NCBI GenBank assembly: GCA_963971575.1
Contig: OZ020612.1
Span: 66,399,869-66,463,868 of the forward strand
DNA: 64,000 bases
DNA from: Liopterus haemorrhoidalis
Taxonomy: Eukaryota > Arthropoda > Insecta > Coleoptera > Dytiscidae
Direction of reading: 5' to 3'
Shown here piece after piece: positions 1 to 11,584 of this stretch (its first letter is position 1; each line of letters starts with the position of its first letter). Made by a program: the position numbers and the translations under genes. A model generated the notes under the pieces. The model had not been told where the DNA came from. It made no database searches and saw only the letters and a program-made list of their open reading frames with translations.

Positions 1-456
1 TTTATTTGTGACACTTCGTGTCCGACACTTCCTTTGGTCAACAGATAAATATTTCTCGACACGATGCATTTCGCGAGTTCAGACATACATAAAATATACA
101 ATGTGACAAAGTTTGACAGGCCGAACCAGACAGCGTTGTCGCTTGCATCCGTTAAATTGCATTCCTGACTGATGTACGACCAATTTTGGTTATACAAAAA
201 AAAGTAATTGACGAAAAATATGTTGGAAATTAACGACAATTTACGAAATAAGTCACTAAAGTGACAGGTTACAAAATGATAATGCTTACCGACTAGAGGT
301 ACCATCAGAGTGTAGGGGTTAGTTCCATGTGTCCTCGCCAGAGTCTGGATCTGGGGGAGGTAGTCTATGAAACAGTTCGTATCTGGCACTAAGTGTCTAG
401 GTCGAATCTCTAACTCCACGCTGATAACAGACTGCTGTAAAATCGCCTGCAACAAA
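1..456. other. Unassigned AT-rich DNA
   Basis: I see no coding region, RNA gene or recognisable transposon end here. Short open frames have no protein-like composition. Confidence 0.4.
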
Positions 457-469
457 ATAGATAGATAGA

Positions 470-512
<43 letters not shown>

Positions 513-546
513 ATGAATAAATAGATAAATAAATAAATAAATAAAT
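457..546. repeat. (AAAT)n microsatellite with GATA-type variants
   Basis: A simple tetranucleotide array begins with a few TAGA units and continues as AAAT units with scattered G variants. The apparent protein on the minus strand (repeating Ile-Tyr-Leu-Phe) is only the translation of this repeat. Such arrays are common 3' tails of insect LINEs, but I see no LINE body next to it. Confidence 0.9.
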
Positions 547-714
547 GAACACGAGGACCGTCAAAGTAGAAAACGTTAGCACATAGCACCCACTAAATCA
601 ATCCTTGGTTCCATTTCGTGTCTAGTTGATTTAAAGTGGGAAAGAGAATGCAACGAGTTTGACGGCGCGTTGACGTCGTTGGACGGCGCAAACTGTAAGC
701 GCAAAGTTAAAAGC

Positions 715-1091
715 AAGCCTGTACTATGCAAGTGCACAGAATGAACAACGTCCTACGGCGTTCGAACGCCGTTGATACTGAATGTTCGTCAACTTCCAAC
801 TTTTGACGCCGTTGAACGTTGACGCAGAACACCTAACCTCAGTTTTTACTGAATGGTAAAGTGTTTGTATGTATAAATAACTTGCATACAACATAAATAA
901 CATCACACACAAGTCTTCATCATCCATTATACTTTTAATAAAAGAAAGCGCACGTATAAACACAGATATAGGTTGTCAAGTGACACTTGACGGCGTTAAA
1001 AATTATTGCATTGTGGGCAGGCGAAAATTCAACGGCGTTCTCTGTAACGCCGTCGCAAATGACGGCGCGCTGTGCATTCTGTTCCAGGCTT
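715..1091. mobile_element. Small inverted-repeat element (MITE)
   Basis: The ends read AAGCCTG and CAGGCTT in inverted orientation. Both arms contain GAATG/GTGCACA-like blocks and repeated ACGGCGTT / AACGCCGT motifs. The centre is AT-rich and non-coding. GGCCTG-like termini recall PIF/Harbinger-type MITEs, but I could not define a clean target duplication, so the superfamily is left open. Confidence 0.5.
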
Positions 1092-1092
1092 T

Positions 1093-1973
1093 AGTGTGGT
1101 CTTGGCTAGCACAGACTGAATTTCACAGTTAGTTACTGCATTTATACAGAGCGATCATCAAATCTTGAACGTTTGTAATACTTGACAGAAACATTTAGTT
1201 ATCGAACTTATTTCCAAGGACATGTAGACATAAGCGTACATTCTATTTTTGTTACCTTATACAAATTAATTATTAAATGAACACTATTTTTCTCTACACG
1301 CCAATGAGTCGATAACAGATATTAAGTTAGCAACACATATTTTCGTTGTTCCTCGGGTGAGTTTGGGCAAGCGAAGTAATCTGATTGGTTCTTTGTTAAA
1401 TAGAGATTTTCAGCTGTCAATTATAATACAGTTTTGATATTTTTAAACTCATTGTTTACTATTATATAACGAACGAGAAATAATGATCGCACGGTATCAG
1501 TGCTATGTAATTGGTCAAACTGTCAATTCTGGCCTCGGGATTTGTGTTACCACCGACTCAGAATCTGGAATTTTTGTGATATCCAACTTTGTCAGCAACT
1601 CATTATAATTAGATTATACAGGGTGTACTTTACCGTCAGTGCTATGGCTTTTTATCGAAAACTATGGGACGTACGAAGTTGGGAGGGGGGATAATAACCA
1701 TTGCTAAGTGTCTATGCGTTATCCACGAATCGGAGGTTGATGAAATTATTGATTGGTAAAAAATTATGTGGAAAATATTGTGCATAATCAACAATCAGGT
1801 AAATAGCAATCGAAGGAACGTTACCAGATGGCATAAAAATTTAGCTTTTGTTTCATTTTTTTCACTTACTTCCCCGGGGGAGGTAAATTTTTACTTACAT
1901 CCCGTTGTTAATAGTAACCAAAGCTTCCTCGGTAATGTGTGTCTACTTCATTCAAATCAATGTCATAACAATG
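1093..1973. other. Unassigned AT-rich DNA
   Basis: No gene or element is recognisable. Open frames of 60-120 codons here lack known motifs and partly run into the pogo-type repeat that follows. Confidence 0.4.
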
Positions 1974-1975
1974 TA

Positions 1976-2620
1976 CCGTATTGTTCGGACCAAAAGACGC
2001 ACCTTTTTACACAGAAAAATCGACTCACGATTGTGGTGCGTCTTATGGTCCGAAGATACAGGTGCGTTGTTTCAAAAGTTTGCGATATTAGTGTGGAATC
2101 AATTCGGAGCGCATAAAACAGAATCAACCAAGAAAATATAATAGAAATGAATACAGAATTAGTAATTTCTGGAGGCCTTATAAGTCAACGACAACCATTG
2201 GGTCGATTAATAAACCAATTAATAATTTTATGCGGGAAGAGTAGAACAAACGAATGATAAAGCCAAATCGTGATGTTACAGCAACAGATGAAACGGACAA
2301 TTTCAAAAGTTCCTAGGTAAAAAAATCATGGGAAGCTGTAAAAGAAAAGACGATTATAAAGTCTTTTAAGAAATTCGGTATAAGCAACGCATTGGATAGT
2401 ATCGAAGATGACTGGCTTTTGAAGAGATTGACTACAATAGTTCAGACGAAAATAATACGAATAATGACATTAAGGAGACGAGTGATAGTATAGATAGTGA
2501 AGATGAACAGAATGTTGGTGGTACAAGTTATTGTAATAATAAATATTCTTTCTAAAAATTATCTCATAAATTTGGGGTGTGTCTTATAGTTCGGTGCGTC
2601 TTATGGTCCGAAAAATACGG
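1976..2620 (+). mobile_element. pogo/Tigger-like element, internally deleted
   Basis: Inverted ends begin CCGTATTGTTCGGACCA and end TGGTCCGAAAAATACGG. They are flanked by TA on both sides (1974-1975 and 2621-2622), as expected for the Tc1/mariner/pogo superfamily. Around 2330-2555 the plus strand keeps the C-terminal tail of a pogo-type transposase, recognisable from IIKSFKKFGISNAL followed by an acidic Asp/Glu/Ser-rich tail. The DNA-binding and catalytic parts are gone, so the copy is non-autonomous. A second TIR-like block at about 2036-2062 may come from the original subterminal region. Confidence 0.7.
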
Positions 2621-2622
2621 TA

Positions 2623-3505
2623 CTTACTATGTAAAGAGTGGAAAAAATAAACTTTGATATTTATTAACAAATAAAAACACCGTCACTGAAATGTATTAAC
2701 TTCCATGTTGCTAATAACATAACTGTTTTTTACTTTCTGGACGACCAAATAATTGTTTCCCAGAAGTACGAATATTCTGCACTCTATTTGGAGAATAAAC
2801 CCGTGTATTCAGTAGGCCACCGTCTTACCACGGACCAACTATAAAATTAGAGAAACGGTAGTCCTTACAAACATGTTATTATTTCGCTAATATATACATA
2901 TACAAATTGAATTAAATCTAATCTTGATACTTATTAACCAGTCTATAATTTTCCAAATTACAGACCTGTGAATTTTGGCATGTACACGAGACGGTTACAA
3001 ATTGAAGTCCCCCCGCAACTCACGACTGAATAATTTGAAATAATATAGCTTTCTCAAATCTGTTTTATTTTGTTATCACATAGTAAATACCTGCAAAATG
3101 CTGAACACTTTTTTATTGTAATCGCGTCAAAAGTAGGATTGTTAAATTTGAAAAGTCAAAAACCTGGACACCATAGGGGATGAGGATCAGTGACGTATTC
3201 AGGGGGGGGCACTGGAGGCACGTACCTCTCCCCACCCCTTAAAGTCCAATGAAATGTCAATTTATCAAATTAAAATAATCGTACAGCAAAATAACTTATG
3301 CATTTTACAATATATAAGATATATTTTATTATGATTAATATTGAAATTAATAGAAAATACATATTCCTATGTTGTCTTTAGGTTTTCGTAGGTATAATCC
3401 AGAAAACATTATTCCGTCAAATATGTCCGTTCGTTAGAAATTGTGGCTAAGCAGCTGGATTTAGAGCAGACATTTACGAGAAATACCGAGACTTCCAAAA
3501 TATTG
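2623..3505. other. Unassigned AT-rich DNA
   Basis: I see no coding or RNA gene. A GC-richer patch around 3180-3240 with a run of eight Gs looks repeat-derived, but I cannot place it. Confidence 0.35.
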
Positions 3506-3944
3506 TATTGTCAACTGACAATAACTGAAGCGCCTCTAGTGAGATTTTGAGAAACTGACAGGTGGAGGATAGTCGAGTTTGTTTACTGTTTTCATAGCGA
3601 GTTTTTAAAAAATGTCTTTAAAACTGCAAGAAAAAATTAAATGCAACGTGAATTGTTGTGCTTATCTTTGCAATGCAAAAGTAGGTCGTGATAGAGACCT
3701 AAGTTTTCATCGTGTTCCGAAACGTGGCAAAAAAAGCCTTATTACCTTCAGTTATAACCCTAGAGGTTACTTGGACACTGAGAAAACGGAAAATTTCATT
3801 TAACGCAACCCTCATATTGAATAATAAATTAATTTTAATAAATATCACATGAAGATACCATTGAACCTGTCAAAAATATCCTATCTGCGTCAGCCATGAT
3901 GTACAATGCAGTGGCGCCTCTATCGGTAGTGTCAGATGACAATA
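3506..3944 (+). mobile_element. THAP-bearing DNA transposon remnant, family 1
   Basis: The element is bounded by TATTGTCAACTGACA and, inverted at the other end, TATTGTCATCTGACA (14 of 15 match). The first codons of a THAP-like zinc-finger frame lie at 3612-3801. A deleted relative with the same ends lies at 44863-45121. THAP domains occur in P-element and Kolobok transposases. I cannot decide between these families because no clear target duplication is visible. Confidence 0.6.
3612..3803 (+). pseudogene. THAP-domain fragment of a transposase
   Basis: This 63-codon open frame contains CNVNCCAYLCNAKVGRD followed by LSFHRVPK. That resembles the first half of the THAP C2CH DNA-binding domain (Cys-x2-4-Cys, then the F-H-x-F/V-P block). 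The second Cys-His pair is missing because the frame stops after GYLDTEKTENFI. I infer a truncated transposon protein rather than a host gene, since it sits between the inverted repeats of the surrounding element. Confidence 0.55.
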
Positions 3945-4561
3945 TCCCGCGAAAAATATAAACATATCGCTTCAGGGGCCACAAAAAAAATTATGTCCCG
4001 TACATGCCCCGCGAGCCACTAACTGACCTCCCCTGTCTTATAGATATCAGTTTATCAGTTAGCTTTAGATAATTTCTTAATTTTGATAAAGTTTTTTATT
4101 TTGTTTGTTAAAATTCTATTACATAGAATAGCTACTTAATGTGCATATCAGCTGCTCGTTTTACAATGTATTTGCGTAAACAAATCAGTTGTTGAACACT
4201 TGAAAAAACAGTTAGAAAATACTGTAAATGGTATTTTTAGACCCAGAACAAAAGTTATACGTGTCATCATAAAAAGAACCTGAAGACCTTTAGACCACCT
4301 AGAAACAATACTTAAAGCTCAGACTTCCAATCTCATAACATATTTATTTGGTAAATAATATTAACGGAGCTTGAGTTTTATGGCATATGCCCATATATGT
4401 ATTATTACAACATATATTACCATTGTTTATTTTATTCATCAACTTACTGGTTTATTAGGAACTTAGAGATTACATAGGTTAAAGCAGCCTTTTCCAAACA
4501 TTTTAAAGCCGTTAAACTTGTAGAAAATGAGGACCCCTTGGCGGACCTCCGAATTTTTATA

Positions 4562-5946
4562 CAGTGAATTTATTCTTTTACGCAACATGTACTATGTCAT
4601 TACCATGGATATAGTTTTTGACAGCAATATAAATCGTGTTCATTTTCATTTGCAACATAGAAAAAACCATATTTACTAGCAAAATCAAAATATTTTATTG
4701 AAAATACAAATTAAAAAAAAATAATAATAATAATAATAAATAAATAATAAAAACTTATAATAAATGTTTCTCCGTTTACTTGCATGCAAAATGTTAAGCG
4801 ATCATAAAAATGATTCAAAACATTCAGCAATTGCTCTTGAGATATATTGTTGGATGCTTAAACAATTATGTCTTGCAGTTCAGCTACATCCCTAAGTTCT
4901 TCATTATATACTTTAAATATCCCCAATAAAAAAAATCATTGGGTGCCAAGTCCGAAGATCTCGCTGGCCAATTCATCGACCCTCCTCTTCCAATCCAGTT
5001 TTTTGGGAAAGTTCTATGTAAATATTCTTTAACTATTCTAGAATAATGGACTTGTGCGCCATCATGTTGAAACCATACTTGTCCATTAATATTCAGGTTT
5101 CACAACGCAGGTAATATTTGATTTTGCAAAAGGGCTAGATATTTTGCGGCATTAAGGTTACCGTCAATAAAAAAAGGCCCTATAATATTGGTTCCTATTA
5201 TCCTTGCCCAAACATTTAATTTTTGCGGATTTTGAGTTCGGGAGGAATGAAACAAATGTAAATTTTCTCGACTCCAGTACCTAAAATTTTGTCTGTGCAC
5301 TTCACCATTTAGAGTAAACGTTGCTTCGTCTGTAAATAAAATTCTTTGAAGCATTGTTGGGTCGGAATTAATTTTTTCAAACAATTCAAAACAAAAATCC
5401 ATACGTACTGCTGCGTCCCTTTCTAACAATTCTTGATGATTTTGAAATTTGTATGATCGAAACTTTTCTTTTTTTAAGAAGTTAAAAACAGATCCAGTAC
5501 TGACACAAACGGTTTGTGCAATTGATCTTAAAGTATTTTGATTGTTTTCTTTCACTTGTAATAATATTTCCAACTGTTTCTCTTCTGTAAGCACGTGGGA
5601 TGTTGTTCTTTTTTTATTATGTTTTGACTTAAGACATCCTTCGCGATGAAATTTATTAACTAGTCTTGAAATTGTAGAGGGATTTGGTATTGGCCGATCT
5701 GGATAAGTTGCACTAAATACAGCAAAAACTTCTCTTAAACTCATTTGGGAATTATACCAAGTTACCATCATTATTTTTTCTTCATCTGTATATACATGTT
5801 GATTAATTTTTAAATCAGTAATGAGCGAAAGTATACACACTAATTGTCTATGTTGCAAATGAAAATGAACACGATTTATATTGCTGTCAAAAACTGTATC
5901 CATGGTAATGACATAGTACATGTTGCATAAAAGAATAAATTCACTG
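4562..5946 (-). mobile_element. Tc1/mariner-superfamily element (DD41D type) with ~100-bp TIRs
   Basis: The two ends, 4562-4662 and 5846-5946, are inverted copies about 100 bp long with only a few mismatches. Both start CAGTGAATTTATTCTTTTA. The flanking dinucleotide is TA on both sides (4560-4561, 5947-5948), the standard target duplication of this superfamily. The 1385-bp interior encodes one transposase on the minus strand. Near-identical TIRs and a nearly complete reading frame suggest a fairly recent copy. Confidence 0.88.
4750..5921 (-). pseudogene. Transposase, DUF4817/HTH plus DDE, DD41D-type
   Basis: The frame opens inside the right TIR and runs 273 codons to a TGA at about 5100. An N-terminal helix-turn-helix of the DUF4817 kind (TDEEKIMMVTWYNS ... 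NPSTISRLVNKFHREG) is followed by a second HTH-like block. The first catalytic Asp is in ILFTDEATF. Beyond the TGA the same frame continues with the second Asp in WFQHDGAQVHYS and the third acidic residue in SDLAPNDFFYWGYLK. I count 41 residues between them, a DD41D signature. After WGYLK the frame shifts, and one more stop follows. DD41D spacing is known from rosa/Visitor-type clades, but assignment to either is inference. The copy is probably inactive. Confidence 0.85.
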
Positions 5947-6041
5947 TATGTTTAATCTACGTTATTCAAATCAAAAAAAAAAAATAAAAAAATTTACTAA
6001 TTGATCATATAGCTTTAATTTAATTATTTAAATGTCATTAG

Positions 6042-6043
<2 letters not shown>

Positions 6044-6072
<29 letters not shown>

Positions 6073-6073
6073 T
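6044..6073. repeat. (AT)n microsatellite
   Basis: A short TA dinucleotide run without other features. Confidence 0.9.
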
Positions 6074-6336
6074 TTGGAACTTGGAGATGATTGCCAACCA
6101 ATAAACCTACGGACCCCTGAGGGTCCACGGACCACAGTTTAACAATCACTGACCTATAGTATCCAGCTTTTTGATTTTTGAAATGTGGCAACCCTAGTAA
6201 TTGCAATAAAAAATGAACCCAAATATTCACTTATTAGATACCTGTTAAACCCTGAAAAGTGTAAAAAATCACACCTAACATCAACTTTTTATCGAAAATA
6301 ATATAGATTAAATAGTGATGTGGATGAAATCCGAGT

Positions 6337-6658
6337 TTAGCGTTGTTTTGTGTTTAACGCAATGTCGATCGTAGTGATTAGTAATGCGCTGTTCATATGA
6401 GACCTAACCAAATTCCAGAGTGGCATTGAACCGTTGCTCTGCGTCTCGTCCGTAGCAGCTCTAGGTAGCATGTGTTGCATAACGTTTGCATATGTTAACG
6501 GGCGCTCAATCATGGGAACTGGCGTTGTAGGTGCGCCCGTAGCCCGTAACGTCCACATAGCGTCCGGCCAACGCGATACGCGCGCCACAGTTTCGCGTAC
6601 AGACCAACCAACACGTACAGATCTTAGCAAATCTAGTATTTGCTCGTTCCTGGTTTGA
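6337..6658 (-). other. GC-richer island with an unrecognised open frame
   Basis: This stretch has clearly higher GC than its surroundings. It reads open on the minus strand for 97 codons, ending in LLITTIDIALNTKQR. I do not recognise it. The segment QILDLLRSVRVGWSVRETVARVS could be a helix-turn-helix of a transposase, but no catalytic motif follows. It may be a transposon fragment or chance. Confidence 0.25.
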
Positions 6659-6689
6659 TTGATGGAATATTTAATTTATGATGGCGCCA

Positions 6690-6800
6690 ATTACTATCTA
6701 ACGGCTTATAACACAACTCTGGAAAGTGTTAAACAATCGTATCATCATCATAGGCGCGACAGCCCGAGGTAAGCATTGGCCTCCTGTTTCCAGGTTTCAT
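6690..6800. repeat. Possible LINE 3'-UTR-like fragment
   Basis: The block TCATCATCATAGGCGCGACAGCCCGAGGTAAGCATTGGCCTCCT resembles the 3' untranslated segment of RTE-type insect LINEs, which have a run of ATC followed by a GGC..ACAG..CCTTGGCC-type motif. No coding part is attached. Confidence 0.35.
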
Positions 6801-6806
6801 TACCAT

Positions 6807-6941
6807 GTTTTTACCGACCGCCAACATATATAAGGGAGGTATTATGATCATACCGATTTTGACATTTCGAGATTTCGATGGGTCTCCACGAATTGAGGTC
6901 TCTACATAACGATTTGACTATTTTTAGCATGATGTCTGTCG

Positions 6942-6995
<54 letters not shown>

Positions 6996-7525
6996 CCGTC
7001 AGTCCGTCTGTGTACACGTGCAGAGCAAGTTCTGCTAACTCACCAACTATGCACAGATTCGCTTCGTTCAACTTTTGGTAATGAAGCACCATCAGAAAAG
7101 ACTGTTTACAATTGGTTTGCAGAATTTCGTCGTGGTCGTGCATCCGTCAGTGATGAATCTCGTGAAGGTCGACCAAAATCGGTTGTGATTCAAAAAAACA
7201 TCGATCCTGTGCGCAAGATTTTTGGTCTGTCTGTCTGTCTGTCGGTCTACAGTACACGTACAGAGCAAATTCGGCAAAAAGGATTTTTATAAAACTTCAT
7301 ATTTAAGCTTTTGACGTCAATGGCACGAGTTGATTAACTTTTGGTAAAAATCGGTTGACTAGGAATGGGAGTTTACTAGTGTCGATTTTAAGATTTTTGC
7401 GAATATTTAATAGAAAAATATTCCGAAATAATTTATTTAACAAAAGTTGCTATAAAAGCAATTACTAACAACTTTTATTTGAGACAATTTTTGATAAAAC
7501 GAAAAAAATTTGAAAAATTTTAAAG
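6807..7525 (+). mobile_element. HINE-like element family 2, copy 1 (with captured mariner fragment)
   Basis: It starts TTTTTACCGACCGCCAACAT, then a conserved segment (TGATCATACCGATTT...CGAATTGAGG) leads into a GTCT/GTCC microsatellite (6938-7000). TGTACACGTGCAGAGCA follows. The same layout is seen at 58834-59311 and partly at 35018-35077. A central GTCY array with conserved flanks is typical of Helentron-associated elements such as DINE-1. At 7046-7221 a mariner fragment interrupts the copy. The GTCT array and the GTACACG..CAGAGCA block are present on both sides of it. Confidence 0.6.
7046..7221 (+). pseudogene. mariner transposase N-terminal fragment
   Basis: The plus strand encodes the second helix-turn-helix and linker of a mariner transposase: SEKTVYNWFAEFRRGRASVS followed by DESREGRPKSVV and IDPVRK. 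It matches, in sequence type, the mariner copy at 10.5-12.4 kb. Only this piece is present, enclosed by duplicated HINE-like sequence, so it looks like captured or recombined DNA and not an ordinary mariner insertion. Confidence 0.75.
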
Positions 7526-10470
7526 TTAATATAAAAGTTATCTTGTAGTAACGATACTACACGGTAACTATTATAGTAACTTTTTATAGAATTGATCTGA
7601 ATGTCATCCATGTTGCAATCTCTGAACTAGACCGGAAATTGAAACCTTCCTGGCAATACGTTTCCACTCTCGTATGGAATGTTCTTTTTTCCTCTCCGTC
7701 TTCTCTGTTTAATTATCTGGATTTTTCCTCATGGCTGTTCTTTAGCTTTTAATGAATTATTTTCTATCAAATTCCAATAATGTCTTCATTCGGATGAGAT
7801 ACAGTTAATGCTATATATAGTAAGGAATCCTAAATATTTCCACAATTTCGTAATGCCCGGTACATTTGAAACGTGACAACCGGACATTGTCTTAACCGGA
7901 TTTCTTGACCTTTTCTAATATATTAAACTTGTTGAATATGTGTCAGTAAGTGACATTCATATTATATTACTATATCGCACGTTACGACTTATTGCTGACT
8001 GTTTCAATGAACAGACCACGTGATTTGCATATTAATCTCGCTTCGATACCAGAGACTCTTTTTATATTCTGAAGACCGTGGTACTATCAATTGATTTCTA
8101 TAAATCATCCAAAACCATCACAGGATTCTTTGGGATTTGATGAATTTGTTTTAAGTGAAAGAAAAAATGACAAGATAACTTATATATTATCTGTCTCAAT
8201 TTGTAATACGAAACTAAGAGGAAAATTTCATTTTTTATGTTGTCTATTTAAAATATCATCTTAGGGTGGTACTGCTGAAATGGCACCTTTCAAAACATTT
8301 GACATTAAATTATATGTAAATTTATTTTTTTAATTGAAAAGTATTTTTATACAACCAAAATAAAAACATACCATCAGAAAATTTGCATAAGAGACAACAA
8401 TTAGATAAATATACAAAAAAAACACATATATAACGTTTATGGAAAACTTTTAGAAAAAAATGGAACAAAATTAAAAAGAAGCGAAATTATGGACCTTGTG
8501 GCAGATATTTTTTCAGTAAATCTTGGTGTCCGTTTTGTTGTGAAATATAAAATAATTTACCCTTTTCAATTTTTTTAGATTTCTGAAGGAGAAGTAAGAA
8601 AAATTTTAAATGAAGGTGTAGAAAATTTAAGACCGACGAACATGGGAGGAGGTAATAATAAGAAAACAGATAGAACTACAGACTAAATGTGTCGGAAAGA
8701 CTTGCAGAGAAAAATTTGGGATTTACATTCAAAAAATGAATATTTTTGTTTAAATATATTATTAAATTTTGCAAAACAAGAATTAGATTTTAAGGGCAGC
8801 ACAATAAAATGATAAATTATCATTATATAATATGTATTTTTGTTTTTTAATTTTATCACGATATTTCATTGATAATCGTAATATTTTTGGTAAGTGTTTA
8901 CAACATCTCACTTCACACTTGCGCATACGTCAAACACATGTCATTTGTTTAATATACAGAGATTCTAAACAAGTGGGACTGTGCAGAACTTTTATTTATG
9001 TCATTAAACTAGAAGATGGGTAGCTCGCTTCGCTCGGCTTCTTCTAACCAAACACTTACTAACCTAACCTAACCTAAGATAGTGTTTTGTCATTAAACTA
9101 GAAGATGGTTAGCTCGCTTCTAGAAACCATTGTTTTAGAGCCACTGACAAGTCATGAATTATTTAGTGTAGTCGTTATGTGCTGCCATCTGTATAAAGTT
9201 TGAAGGGGGATATTGTAAACATTGGCCAATATTTTTTTACTATTATACGAGTAATAATCGAAAGTTTGATGAAATAAATATTAATATATACATTCAAAAT
9301 ATTTGACATGTCAATCACAATTTTGACATGTCAACTTAGTAATAACCTCAATATGATGAAACTTAACCATACTTTTAAAAGCCAGATTTACAAGTTCACA
9401 TGATTCTACAAAAGTCTATTTACACCACAACAGTCACTAAAGTAACCAGATCTAGTTTCGTATTACAAATTGATACAGATTATAGTGACTTTAATAGTTA
9501 CTTTAACATTTTTCGTATTCTGTAATATCCAACTGTAGTGATGTCGCTATGAAAGTTATATCTTAGGAACAGTTACTGAGAAAAGAATGAAGTTTGTTAC
9601 AGAAGCGCAACACGCATGCGCATTGGTGGTATACCGATAACAGTTGAGGTTAAAAATGTCAAAATATTGTATTGTTTACATTATTTTGTTGTTATATAAT
9701 ATATATTATGGTATATACATTTATAGAATATAAAAAAAAAACAAACTGAGTGAATTAAAAAAAAAAAAAAATTGGAATGCAAAAACAAATTCTCGACAAT
9801 AGAACCGGCGGCGCAGGTGGTGGGATTTGGGGGTTAGAACCTCCCATGAAGCTGGATTTTTTATTATATCGATGCATTTTCCTTGTTTTATCATTACTTC
9901 CATACGTCTCATTTTATAACCCTCCCCCTCATAAAACTATTTTTGCGTTACGGAATAGAACTTTTTTATCATAGCTAGTTTTTGTTTGCTTGTTTAGTGG
10001 TCTTTAAGGCTATTAGCGCTGTTAGCTGCCAATAAATCTAATTTAATTATTGCTAATTATTTTGTGGTAAAAATAATAACAATTGCCGTGTTTTTTGCCG
10101 ATCGAATAGGAACGTAGCTTAAGTGGTACGAATTCAAAGCAGCTCTCGATGCTAGTTATCTTTTTGCAGTGGTAGATTTACATTCATCGTTTAACTCGTA
10201 AGTAATTCGTAAGCGGAATACATACACACTAATTACCGTTTAACATTACTTCGTGCAACTCATTAACATTTTTGTTTAATTTTTTATAAACATCTTTAAT
10301 GATGATCATAATTTTATTCATTCTACCTATTTCATTTTAAGACAACAGATACAGTGATGCCAGAAAGAAAAATGATTTGTTATAGCCGGTTCAAGAAATC
10401 AGAGGAATTACGTCATCAAGCTAGAAAAAATCACTTAAAAAAGAAATAATCCTAAATCTCAAACATTTGG
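7526..10470. other. Long gene-free AT-rich stretch
   Basis: I found no exon, RNA gene or complete element. Around 8460-8700 there are weakly protein-like pieces (SEIMDLVADIFSVNLGVRF; SEGEVRKILNEGVENLR) that may derive from an IS630-like transposon, but this is unproven. A roughly 30-bp direct repeat containing ATTAAACTAGAAGATGG occurs at about 9002 and 9091, flanking a TTAGG-type run. A-rich runs mark 9725-9775. Confidence 0.35.
9056..9078. repeat. Interstitial TTAGG-type (AACCT)n run
   Basis: Three to four AACCT units are present, the complement of the TTAGG telomere unit of most insects. The run is far too short to be a telomere and sits inside a direct repeat. It supports an arthropod origin only weakly. 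Confidence 0.6.
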
Positions 10471-10638
10471 GAACAAAAATGGGCAATGAGACATTAATTC
10501 GATGTTTCTCTTTTTCAAATAATCAATTGTTTGACGTGCTGTGTGGGAGCTTACATTGTCATGATGAAGAATGATGCGACGTTTTTGGTTGTTTTTCGGA
10601 TTTTGTCGATGACTTCTTGCAAAAAAATTGTTGTATAC

Positions 10639-11584
10639 AATAGGGGATACGCATAAAATTTGTATTTCCTTAAAACTACATTATTTTGATATGTTAATGT
10701 TAGTTATGTCACCTAACAAAACAAAAATTACATTTTAATTAATATTATAGCCAAATTTTTGAATTAAAATATTGTAAATTTGAAATAAGCCGACCACGGA
10801 GCGAAGGTTGCCGAGTAAAACGACTGAGTATGACGTCAAACGATAGGGGTTTCACATCACAGATACAGCTACAACATAATCTTTACACGTGTGTGTATTG
10901 TATTGTTCGAGAGTTTTGTATTTGTTTTTAAGCAATTTTTCACGCATTTATTATTAAAATGGCAGATAAAGATTTTGTTAGGGCTCAGAGTGATAATTTA
11001 CCCAACATTGATGCATTTATGCTCATGGAATATATGAAAAATAATTAATGCTACAGTGCTGAGGAAATACGTGGTGTCAAAGTAATTTTTATTTTATATT
11101 CTATAACTTTATGTAAACAAACGCTGCAACTCTGTAAAATGTAAATATTTATGTAATTTAGATGTCAGAATTTTACTACATTGTTTACATGAAGTTACAA
11201 AACGTTAGAGGCATAATTGAAATACTGCAATATAAGTTATCTATTTTAATATAAAATTTATTTCGGTAAACATGTATAAATTGTTTTTATAGAATTAAAC
11301 TTTATTTTAACTAAAATCACTCTAACTTTACATAACCTATGAAAGTTATACAAACAAATAAGTTCATAACAGACTATGTACGCAGGTAAGCTAGTAGTGT
11401 CATACGTCAGTTAGAAGGGGTATGACGTCACACGTCGTTTTCGCGCGCTACATACATTTATGATTTTTTTAAGCCTTCAAATTACAAAAAAAAAAAAACT
11501 GTTTTTTATGTTTATATGCAACAAGAGGAATATAATAAAAAATAAAAAAAAAATCATGCCTATCAGGGGATAGGCATGATTTTT
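10639..11584 (+). mobile_element. THAP-family DNA transposon remnant, family 2, copy 1
   Basis: The left end reads GGGGATACGCATAAAATTTG. The right end contains ATCATGCCTATC, the inverse of the GGGGATAGGCATGAT end seen at 62876 and 63114. The body is the inverted match of 63700-64000 and neighbouring sequence, including the block with CGACGTGTGACGTCATACC. A short frame starting MADKDFVRAQSDNLPNIDAF (10960) is probably an exon remnant of the transposase. The element lies inside the mariner copy, so it is the younger insertion. Confidence 0.7.

Larger units (their letters stand above)
4483..6150. mobile_element. Possible older hAT-like host of the 4562-5946 element
   Basis: On the left, a block CAGCCTTTTCCAAAC...GAGGACCCC precedes the DD41D-type element. 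On the right, the inverted block CAGTGATTGTTAAACTGTGG...GGACCC follows it. Ends of this style are typical of hAT non-autonomous elements. The 8-bp flanks do not match, so this reading is tentative. Confidence 0.3.

Noticed and set aside
397..582. Open frame rich in Ile-Tyr-Leu-Phe, also at 12618-12827
   Set aside because: These are translations of (AAAT)n microsatellites.
6938..7000. GTCT arrays as CRISPR-like repeats
   Set aside because: They are simple tetranucleotide runs without spacers, and the genome is eukaryotic.
9056..9078. (AACCT)n as a telomere
   Set aside because: Only three to four units, inside a direct repeat in the middle of the window.
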